64,000 bases of DNA, from NCBI GenBank assembly GCA_964019135.1, contig OZ025249.1:12673088-12737087 (forward strand). Direction: 5' to 3'. Origin of the DNA: Arenicola marina (taxonomy: Eukaryota; Annelida; Polychaeta; Arenicolidae). Of the stretch, positions 55,271 through 64,000 are shown piece after piece. The notes beneath the pieces were generated by a model that had not been told where the DNA came from, ran no database searches, and saw only the letters and a program-made list of their open reading frames with translations. The position numbers and the translations under genes are program-made. How positions within the stretch are numbered: position 1 is the stretch's first letter; every line of letters begins with the position of its first letter.

Positions 55271-57963
55271 ATGAGACAAAGTGACCGTCCTGCGCAGATG
55301 GAGACAAAAACGCTGCTTGTAGCTTGTACAATCCTCCGCATTCTTTCAAATTAAATTAACATTCAAATTAACGGGATTATTTCGTTATCCCATGCCTGGG
55401 CGAATCATTTTTTCAGCATTGCTCACGTATGACTCACACATAACATCGACAACAATAACTTATACCGAAGGCTCTAAAGCGGAAGCTGGGCCTAGAAATG
55501 CCGATAAAACACGGCGTACACCGCTTAGCATCCTTTGCATTCGTTATTCATATTTACCCAAACGACAGAGCAGTTTTTCATCATTCATTCATATTAAATG
55601 ATAAAATGGCTCTTGGTATTTAACCGATACAATCGCCATCATTCATTCATTCATTACGGGCCTCCTTAAGGCCTCGGTGTCCAGCCTGTCTGCGGTGTCC
55701 GGCGGTGAGACACATGGGCCCCGGCGGCCGGCCCCTCCAGCTGGTGTCGGTGTCTAACCGTCTTAACGATGACTGACGATGGAGGACCCTTTTTCCTTTT
55801 TGTCTTGGTCTCGGGTTTCGGTGGCGGCTCCCCGTGACGTCATCGGATGCCCCACGAGCGGCCGCGCGAGAGTTACGCGTGGTTAACGCGAGGTTTAGGG
55901 CCCCTGGGTGGGCTTGGGTGAAGGGCGTTAAGCCGACGTTCATCCGAGGATTTACAGAGCACCCCTCAATGGCTTCTGGCGGAGGATGATGAGTCGCTGT
56001 GGGGTGGAGGAGGGGGGTATGGGATGGGGGAAGGGGTAGGTGGATGGCGAAGGTCGTTTTGGTTTGGCCACGCGTCATGCGTTAGCTGGCTTGCGTGTCT
56101 TTTATGTTGGCCGCGTTATGAGGAATGAACAAAATTAGTGTGCTCGTCGGCAGCATTGGGGGCGAAGCAGTGATAAAGGGGTGGGGGGTGGGGTAGCGGG
56201 GTGTGAGACACAGGAGAGGGGTGGGGGAGGGGGGTTATCCACCAGGGACCCCCCACCCACCCCCTTCCTCCTCCTCCGTGTGATTCTCGGTCGTCTCCAC
56301 CGCGGAAGGACCCCCGGGCTTCAGGTGTCGGCGTAAATCCAGATGAACCGGCCGCCCCCTCCCCCCCCCCCCCCCCACCCGACCCTGAACAGTCTGCCCC
56401 GAGTGCTCCGAGCTTGGCTCACTGTTTGGCGGCCGTAATCCGGGTCTCCCAGAGATCGCGCGCTGCCGTGACGCGGCTCATCATAGCAGGGCGCAGGCCG
56501 TCCCAGCCAACTGTTTACGGCAAGCCCCGACCGCGGAGTAGTTTACCGAAGGGCCATACCATCAGCGGCTCTAAACGCCCTCCGAGGCAGAAGATTGTGG
56601 GAAACTTGCCGGCAATTACATTAATCCTTGCTGAGCATGCGGGCCTAAGCGGCTAGAAAGAGATTGCGCTGCTGTTGTCAGCTTATTAGAGGCTAGGATT
56701 TGTCTGCCAGGGTCGCCAGAGTGGGGGTGGGGGTGGGTGATGTTTGTCTGCCAGGGTCGCTGGGGGGCCGGGGGGGGAGGGGTCGGTAATGTTTGCCTCT
56801 GGGAAGTGTATTGGTATTTAAAAGGCTGTTGAGACAGACTCGCGCTATTCATGGATCCTTCTCGCCTTTAGTTTACGCACATAAAGTGCGTCTCTCAATC
56901 CGCAAAGTGCGTGAACTCAAATCTGCTGGGTAATCGGATTGCTCACCTCTATCAGATTAATTCGCATGTTTTTTTTAGCTGACTCTGATGCCCGGCATTA
57001 CTATATAGTGCAGTGACTTAACGCCGCTCCCTACACACCGGTATGGTTTCTAAGTGTTTTTTACCGCGCAAAAGCCCCATTTTGAAAATGGATGAAAATG
57101 GTTTTATTTTTTGTTCATTTACTTCTGCTCTTCCAGTGCCACAGGTTTGTTATTGCGAGTGCAGATATTTATACGACTACATTACCGCCCGGTTTTTTTT
57201 TGGCCGAGGTGGTCACGACTACCGGCTGTAGGCCTCAGTGGCGAGAGCCTTCCCGTCTCGTAATGGCGGGACCGCCGTCCATACTGAACGCGAATTAAGT
57301 CCCCAGAAATCTTCCCGGGAATAGCTGGCAGAGTAATCTCAGGACCAACAAACCTGCGTTCCGCAATGCACTCACGGGAGGCAGCGAGCAGGCCGCTCTT
57401 CGGAAGACCATTTCTACTGCGGAGCAGATGCCGAGCTGTACGCAGCCGCGCTGGGCGGAAATGGTCGTCTGCTTGTAATGATTTTGGCGGGAATTTAGCC
57501 CGAATGCGCTCTTTGCCATGGCAAACATGTCTTGCTTCCCACGGCGATGGACGGTAACTTTTTATGCATTCTTCCGGCCCTCCCCCCCCCCACCCCCTCT
57601 ATCTCTCTCTTTCTCGCTCTTCACACTTGCTTAAAGCCATAAAGGTCGGCGGTGAGATGCTGGTCACTTCCGCCACGGAGAAATGCTTTTATCAGGGAAA
57701 ACTATGGTAATAAGGTATTATGATAGAGGTAAGAAATGGTCTTAGATGGGTTACTAAAAGCACTCACCAGTTATCAGGTAGCGCTGGTCGAATGATTGGG
57801 TCGAGAGTGTCGGTTGGGGTTAAGGATGGTGGTTGTTATCGTGGTGGTGATGTTATGACTGGATTACCGGGGGAAGTCTAAGGGGGTATTGCTGGAGGAG
57901 GGGTTAGGCGTTATTACAGTTGTAGTAATGGCGATGGTGGTATTAAATTAGAACAGTGATGGT
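55271..57963. other. unique stretch, no gene identified
   Basis: 2.7 kb of unique sequence. It contains (ATTC)n near 55640, G-rich patches at 56180-56235 and 56725-56785, C runs near 56361-56374 and 57581-57592, and a TTATG/GGTGGT-rich stretch from about 57780. Frames of 60-140 codons occur on both strands (for example 55647-56078 minus and 56414-56656 plus), with no domain, splice pair or homology that I recognise. Genes with small exons could be missed. Confidence 0.4.
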
Positions 57964-58209
57964 TGATTGGTGGTATATTTAGGACGCGTTTAACCACTTT
58001 TGATCATATCGCGTCAATGGGAGAAGGAAGGGAGAGTGGAGCCATGTGCCCCCGGGGGTAACCACCTACTCTTTGCGAAGAAGGACATCGGATCTTCATC
58101 CTGCGACCACACAGACACTAGAACCACCGATCCACGTGCCGTTAGGCTCTCAGGCGACCAGAGCACGCAAGGCGAGCGCTCTAACCCACTGAGCTACAGG
58201 GCCGGCCCA
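57964..58209 (-). mobile_element. SINE family 1, minus strand, with TSD
   Basis: Reverse-strand member: on the minus strand the head starts GGGCCGGCCCTGTAGCTCAG, has A box TAGCTCAGTGGGTTAG, the central and tail domains, and a tail ending ATATACCACCAATCA. Perfect 15-bp duplications TAGAACAGTGATGGT flank it (57949-57963 and 58210-58224), although the host DNA is itself GTGATGGT-rich. The B-box region is decayed. Confidence 0.93.
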
Positions 58210-58370
58210 TAGAACAGTGATGGTGTTAAGCTAGAAAAGTGATGGTGATAAGTTACAATGCTGATGGTGATAAATTAGAACGCTGATGGTGTTACAACGG
58301 TGATAAGTTACAACGCTGATGGTGATAAGTTACAACGCCGATGGTGATAAGTTACAATGGTGAAGATAAC
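58210..58370. repeat. ~22-bp GATGGTGATAAGTTACAAC minisatellite
   Basis: About seven imperfect copies. A related unit lies left of the SINE (57940-57963), so the SINE interrupted the array. Confidence 0.85.
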
Positions 58371-59250
58371 ATGTCGTTTGTGTGGATGGGTGGGTGAGGA
58401 TGGGTGGGGGTAGGTGGTGAGGGTGGGCTAGGTGGGTGTGGGTGACGTCACAAGACCTGGCAGAGCGCAGTCGGCGGGCGTCAGACGTGTTCTGGGAACT
58501 TCCTCCCTCCCGCCCGACCGTGGCCGACCCCCAGCGAGATGGTCGCCATGACATTAGCGCTGATCGTTAGGGACGCCGTCCACGCGAGATCTCCGTAATG
58601 GCCGTCTCCATCTTTAAAAGCAATCCCATCTCCCCCCGCCTGGTGGCGCTGACAGTCGCCGCGCCAGTCACTTGGTCGACGAGAGAACCACCTCCCCCTC
58701 CCCCCGCCATCCCCCTCCTCACATTATAGCGCTGTCAGTAGCACCCCCCCCCCCCCCCCAACCACCAGCACGGAAAACGAAGGATCATGTAGCAACAACG
58801 AACCGGTCTGTTTAAACACCACTTGGGGGAGGGTAGGGGTGTGTGTGGCAGTGAGGGGGTGGGGGGGGGGGGTGCTGGGTGAGTGGGGCTCAGCTTCCAA
58901 CACCAAATATGGATAGGATCTCTATATATGTTTTATTAGATGTGGCGCGGTAGGCCTGTGAGTTGTGTTCTGAGCACGCCCACTCGGGGACGGCTACTGG
59001 GCACCACCCGCTAGACCACTCCGAGTGGCCTAGTGAATGCATACAGCCCGAAGCAAGCGGTGTTTACGACCCTAAATAGGTTTACCGTGCCTTTAATTTA
59101 TTTATACGACGTACTATCCTTCAATATCAACAATGGCGTACGACGCGTCATTATGTTGGCGACATTGCCTGCAAGGAGATGCGCTCATTCTGTCGTCATA
59201 TATCATTATGTTTTAGATACTCACAAGGTAGATATATTGTTTAACTCGTG
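58371..59250. other. unique stretch
   Basis: Unique sequence with C run 58744-58759 and G run 58859-58871. An 81-codon plus frame (59033-59278) has no recognised domain. Confidence 0.4.
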
Positions 59251-59694
59251 TGTGGCCCCTATCTCGGCCATCTACTGATAGCTGGGCTACTGTGGCCCCT
59301 GTTTCGGTCATCTACTGATAGCTGGGCTACTGTGGCCCCTGTTTCGGCCATCTACTGATAGCTGGGCTACTGTGGCCCCTGTTTCGGCCATCTACTGATA
59401 GCTGGGCTACTGTGGCCCCTTTCCCGCCCATCTACTGATAGCTGGGCTACTGTGGCCCCTTTCTCGGCCATCTACTGATAGCTGGGCTACTGTTGCCCCT
59501 TTCCCGCCCATCTACCGACAGCTGGGCTACTGTTGCCCCTTTCTCTGTCATCTACTGACAGCTGGGCTATCGTTGCCCCTTTCTCTGCCATCTACTGACA
59601 GCTGGGCTACTGTGTCCCCTTTCCCGGCCATCCACTGATAGCTGGGCTACTGTGACCCCTTTCCCGGTCATCTACTGACAGCTGGGCTATTGTG
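59251..59694. repeat. 40-bp minisatellite
   Basis: Eleven copies of a 40-bp unit with CATCTACTGATAGCTGGGCT and ACTGTGGCCCCTTTCTCGGC. The right units are more diverged. Confidence 0.95.
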
Positions 59695-59873
59695 TTATTT
59701 CTCGCTGCTGTTCTGCTGACATCTGACCTTCACTCTCTCGGACCGCGCCTGCCCATCGATTCGTCAAAAAATTAACAATTTATCTGACGACTACCGTCGT
59801 CCTCCACTCGATACAACAGGGAACTGCCCCGGGATAGTTGTACCGATAGGTGTACTGTAAGCTGCAATGGGTG
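59695..59873. other. unique stretch
   Basis: Short unique interval. Nothing recognised. Confidence 0.4.
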
Positions 59874-59936
59874 GCCAAGCCAAGCCAAGCCAAGCCAAGC
59901 CAAGCTAGGCCAGGCCAAGTCAAGTCAGGCCAAGCC
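59874..59936. repeat. (CCAAG)n pentanucleotide repeat
   Basis: Perfect CCAAG units, then degenerate CCAGG and TCAAG units. Confidence 0.92.
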
Positions 59937-60228
59937 TTAGTCAGGTCAATGGCCAACAGCTGCTGGGAATCCAGACACCCCCCCCCCACTACCTGCTGTT
60001 AAACCACGTGGCTCACCTCCAGGTGGCTATAGACCGTCAGCTGATCCCTACTGTGCGTGAATAGGTGGGGTGGTTGGGAGGGGGGAGGGGGTCTTGATTT
60101 ATCCAATTGTGGGGTTGTGTACTTTGGTAATATCTATGGTGTGATGTGATAGCACACAACCCTTAACTCGGAGCGTTGCCTCTGGGGTGTGAGGGGGATC
60201 CGCCTCTCTCTGAGTCACTGACTGGTCC
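59937..60228. other. unique stretch
   Basis: Unique sequence with a C run near 59979. No gene recognised. Confidence 0.4.
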
Positions 60229-60408
60229 TCTGGGATGTCCGGTGGTGTCGCCACCTGTTACACCCTGGGATGTCCGGTGGTGTCGCCACCTGTTACACCC
60301 TGGGATGTCCGGTGGTGTCGCCACCTGTTACACCCTGGGATGTCCGGTGGTGTCGCCACCTGTTACACCCTGGGATGTCCGGTGGTGTCGCCACCTGTTA
60401 CACGCTGG
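60229..60408. repeat. 35-bp minisatellite with internal hairpin
   Basis: Five near-identical copies of a 35-bp unit containing GGTGGTGTCGCCACC, a 5-bp stem with a 5-nt loop. A diverged single unit, with the same left flank, recurs at about 60728-60768. Confidence 0.93.
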
Positions 60409-60512
60409 GTCTATTCGCCACGTTTTGCGTCTCGTATTACTAACCGTCAGCTGGAGTGCAGTAGTAGTATCAATGCTTCTGGAAACGAACCGATTCTTGT
60501 TTTACTCTCGGC

Positions 60513-60661
60513 TTGTGCACACGAGTGATGAACCGGGCCAAGGAACCTGTCGGAACGGTGAGGGATGAATGGCTGGAACAACTAGGTGCCAGGATGCGGA
60601 TTCGAACCCAGGACTTATTGATCTGCGGTCTACTGCGCGAACTACTACACCGGGCAGGCCC
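60513..60661 (-). mobile_element. SINE family 3, minus strand
   Basis: Reverse complement of the 46342 family: CTAGGTGCCAGGATGCGG, B box as GGATTCGAACCCAGG, TTGATCTGCGGTCTACTGCG and CTACTACACCGGGCAGGCC. Body motif GGGCCAAGGAACCT at the left. Confidence 0.82.
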
Positions 60662-60717
60662 CAGGATGTATTGATCTGCGGTCTAGTGCGCTGACCACTA
60701 CACCAGAGAGTCCCCCG
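60662..60717 (-). mobile_element. SINE family 3 head fragment, minus strand
   Basis: A second head lacking the B box (CCAGGATGTATTGATCTGCG, then GCTGACCACTACACCAGAGA), directly adjoining the previous element. Dimeric head or nested insertion. Confidence 0.75.
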
Positions 60718-60878
60718 GACTCATTCCTGAGTGACTGAACCTCTGGGATGTCGGCTGAATCTGTTACATCATCATTATTTAGTTTTCGTGGGTGATTAGT
60801 ACTGTAGACTTCAAACACGAGTCCGCAAGGTGTTTAAAGCGCTCTGGACATGGAAGGACTGTTCTTGTAGGCCCAGTA

Positions 60879-61044
60879 TGTGCACTGCACACGAGAGCTA
60901 AATTAGGCCCAGGAATCTCTGGAAACAATGAACGATTTTGAGGAAGTTTGCTCCAGATTCGATCGCCCAGACTGACCGGGTTTCCAACCAGGGACCTATT
61001 GATCTCCAGTCGAGTGTTCTACCACTCGGCCGCTAGAGGCTCCA
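60879..61044 (-). mobile_element. SINE family 3, diverged, minus strand
   Basis: GCTAAATTAGGCCCAGGAATC at the left, then CCAACCAGGGACCTATTGATC and TTCTACCACTCGGCCGCTAG at the right, in the same order as the reverse complement of 46342. Confidence 0.7.
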
Positions 61045-61166
61045 CTGGCAGCGTTCTGGGCACTGGTCTGGGTTTGTACCCCGGCGAGCAGCGTCCCGTT
61101 GCCATCCCAATGGTCTTAATGCTACCGGCACCATGGCATTGGCATGGACCAATGACATGAATTAGT

Positions 61167-61310
61167 GCTTCAGGCTGCTCCTGAAGGTTAAATTGGGCCA
61201 GGAAATCTCCCGAGATAATCCCATGGATTTACATGGAACGTACCTCAGATGCAGGTGGGAGGGTTTCAACCTGTTGATCTGCAGCTCAGCCTGCCTACTG
61301 ACCTTATTGG
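61167..61310 (-). mobile_element. SINE family 3-like remnant, minus strand
   Basis: GTTAAATTGGGCCAGGAAATC and TCTCCCGAGATAATCCC parallel the family body, followed by TTTCAACCTGTTGATCTGCA. The A box is not clear. Confidence 0.6.
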
Positions 61311-61369
61311 TAGAGACGGGACGTTGCTCTGGACTATCGGGATGCGGATGTGCTGTTATGCGAATCTGC

Positions 61370-64000
61370 CATGCTGGTGATAATCTGTCTCGATAGAGCC
61401 GTGCTGTGGTGAGGGTGGGCTGGTGATAATCTGTCTGGATAGAGCCATGATGTGGTGGGGGTGGGCTGGTGATAATCTGTCTGGATAGAGCCATGCTGTG
61501 GTGAGGGTAAGCTGGTGATAATCTGTCTGGAGAGAGCCGTGCTGTGGTGAGGGTGGGCTGGTGATAATCTGTCTGGATAGAGCCATGCTGTGGTGAGGGT
61601 AAGCTGGTGATAATCTGTCTGGATAGAGCCACGTTGTGGTGGGGGTGGGCTGGTGATTATCTGTCTGTATAGAGCCATGATGTGGTGAGGGTGGGCTGGT
61701 GATAATCTGTCTGGATAGAGCTATGCTGTGGTGAGGGTAAGCTGGTGATAATTTGTCTGGATAGAGCAGTGCTGTGGTGAGGGTGGGCTGGTGATAATCT
61801 GTCCGGATAGAGCCATGCTGTGGTGAGAGTAAGCTGGTGATAATCTGTCTGGATAGAGCCGTGATGTGGTAAAGGTGGGCTGGTGATAATCTGTCTGGAT
61901 AGACCCATGATGTGGTGAGGGTGGGCTGGTGATAATCTGTCTGGATAGAGCCATGATGTGGTGAGGGTGGGCTGGTGATAATCTGTCTGGATAGAGCCAT
62001 GCTGTGGTGAGAGTAAGCTGGTGATAATCTGTCTGGATAGAGCCATGATGTGGTGCGGGTGGGCTGGTGATAATCTGTCTGGATAGAGCCATGATGTGGT
62101 GAGGGTGGGCTGGTGATAATCTGTCTGGATAGAGCCATGATGTGGTGCGGGTGGGCTGGTGATAATGTGTCTGGATAGAGCCACGATGTGGTGAGGGTGG
62201 CCTGTGATAATCTGTCTGGATAGAGCCATGATGTGGTGGGGGTGCGCTGGTGATTATCTGTCTGTATAGAGCCATGATGTGGTGAGGGTGGGCTGGTGAT
62301 AATCTGTCTGGATAGAGCTATGCTGTGGTGAGGGTAAGCTGGTGATAATTTGTCTGGATAGAGCAGTGCTGTGGTGAGGGTGGGCTGGTGATAATCTGTC
62401 CGGATAGAGCCACGATGTGGTGAGGGTGGGCTGGTGATAATCTGTCTGGATAGAGCCATGATGTGGTGAGGGTGCGCTGGTGATTATCTGTCTGGATAGA
62501 GCCACGATGTGGTGAGGGTGGCCTGTGATAATCTGTCTGGATAGAGCCATGATGTGGTGAGGGTAAGCTGGTGATAATTTGTCTGGATAGAGCAGTGCTG
62601 TGGTGAGGGTGGGCTGGTGATAATCTGTCTGGATAGAGCCATGATGTGGTGAGGGTGCGCTGGTGATTATCTGTCTGGATAGAGCCACGATGTGGTGAGG
62701 GTGGCCTGTGATAATCTGTCTGGATAGAGCCATGATGTGGTGAGGGTAAGCTGGTGATAATTTGTCTGGATAGAGCAGTGCTGTGGTGAGGGTGGGCTGG
62801 TGATAATCTGTCCGGATAGAGCCATGATGTGGTGAGGGTGGGCTGGTGATAATCTGTCTGGATAGAGCCATGATGTGGTGAGGGTGGGCTGGTGATAATC
62901 TGTCTGGATAGAGCCATGATGTGGTGCGGGTGGGCTGGTGATAATGTGTCTGTATAGAGCCATGATGTGGTGAGGGTGGGCTGGTGATAATCTGTCTGGA
63001 TAGAGCCATGATGTGGTGAGGGTGCGCTGGTGATTATCTGTCTGTATAGAGCCATGATGTGGTGAGGGTGGGCTGGTGATAATCTGTCTGGATAGAGCTA
63101 TGCTGTGGTGAGGGTAAGCTGGTGATAATTTGTCTGGATAGAGCAGTGCTGTGGTGAGGGTGGGCTGGTGATAATCTGTCCGGATAGAGCCATGCTGTGG
63201 TGAGAGTAAGCTGGTGATAATCTGTCTGGATAGAGCCGTGATGTGGTAAAGGTGGGCTGGTGATAATCTGTCTGGATAGACCCATGATGTGGTGAGGGTG
63301 GGCTGGTGATAATCTGTCTGGATAGAGCCATGATGTGGTGAGGGTGGGCTGGTGATAATCTGTCTGGATAGAGCCATGATGTGGTGGGGGTGGGCTGGTG
63401 ATAATCTGTCTGGATAGAGCCATGATGTGGTGAGGGTGGGCTGGTGATAATCTGTCTGGATAGAGCCATGATGTGGTGGGGGTGGGCTGGTGATAATCTG
63501 TCTGGATAGAGCCATGATGTGGTGAGGGTGGGCTGGTGATAATCTGTCTGGATAGAGCCATGATGTGGTGAGGGTGGGCTGGTGATAATCTGTCTGGATA
63601 GAGCCATGCTGTGGTGAGGGTAAGCTGGTGATAATCTGTCTGGATAGAGCCGTGCTGTGGTGAGGGTGGGCTGGTGATAATCTGTCTGGATAGAGCCATG
63701 ATGTGGTGGGGGTGGGCTGGTGATAATGTGTCTGGATAGAGCCACGATGTGGTGAGGGTGGGCTGGTGATAATCTGTCTGGATAGAGCCATGCTGTGGTG
63801 AGGGTGGGCTGGGGATAATCTGTCTGGATAGAGCCATGATGTGGTGAGGGTGGGCTGTGATAATCTGTCTGGATAGATCCATGATGTGGTGAGCGTAAGC
63901 TGGTGATAATCTGTCTGGATAGAGCCGTGCTGTGGTGAGAGTGGGCTGGTGATAATCTGTCTGGATAGAGCCACGATGTGGTGGGGGTGGGCTGGTGATA
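61370..64000. repeat. 46-bp minisatellite, runs off the window
   Basis: At least 57 copies of a 46-bp unit with GTGGTGAGGGTGGGCTGGTG and ATAATCTGTCTGGATAGAGC, then CATGAT. The array is still going at the window end, so total size is unknown. All minus frames lack stops, so 46-residue-periodic frames of up to 435 codons appear and are not genes. Larger blocks of several units recur (for example around 61680-61900 and 63060-63280). Confidence 0.96.

Noticed and set aside
55461..55500. RNase H fragment of a retrotransposon (YTEGSKAEAG)
   Set aside because: Resembles a YTDGSK-type motif only over a few residues, and no neighbouring reverse transcriptase or RNase H motifs are visible.
61356..63974. 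Minus-strand frames up to 435 codons as genes
   Set aside because: Stop-free 46-bp satellite read in three frames. No independent coding evidence.

Overview
The window is eukaryotic nuclear DNA and is strongly repeat-dominated. I found no gene that I can name. There are no bacterial-style operons. It contains tRNA-derived SINEs with pol III A and B boxes, dozens of micro- and minisatellites, runs of ten or more C or G, and one 200-base run of N typical of a scaffold join. Overall character and SINE structure suggest a metazoan, and a marine invertebrate such as a mollusc is my guess only. No sequence here proves a taxon.

Layout. 1-22275 is one unique flank. It carries tandem arrays of 17 bp (641-1680), 14 bp (4991-6624, in two blocks), 21 bp (7306-7967), 36 bp (8446-9070, with a SINE fragment at its right edge), a 5-kb 34-bp satellite (11034-16051), a C-rich array (17408-17815) and a 43-bp array with CACGTG in most units (17982-18724). 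22276-36263 and 36464-51616 are two copies of one ~14-15 kb block on either side of the N gap. In order each copy holds: a SINE remnant, a GT/AC inverted repeat, a 17-bp VNTR, a GC-rich stretch, a tandem array of tRNA 5'-half-like units with A boxes, a full-length SINE, three CRE-like palindromes, a candidate coding exon, an 18-bp array, a 17/34-bp array, a 33-bp array with an NF-Y/CCAAT site in nearly every unit, a cluster of three SINEs, and a 47-bp array with a TATA-like core. 51617-64000 is the other unique flank, with further minisatellites (57, ~110-148, 40, 35 and 46 bp), several SINEs and two weak exon candidates.

Interpretation. Copy 1 ends exactly at the gap and copy 2 begins exactly after it. 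The copies are colinear, with SNPs, VNTR length changes and one SINE presence/absence difference. The simplest reading is two alleles (overlapping haplotigs) placed end to end by the assembler, not a real tandem duplication. If so, the arrays can be read as two-allele VNTR data.

The long open frames across the satellites (up to 740 codons) are by-products of stop-free repeat units and are not annotated as proteins. The best coding candidate is a 67-codon frame that starts at a strong Kozak ATG and ends in phase at a GTGAGT donor (28820-29020, and 42892-43092 in copy 2). I do not recognise its product.
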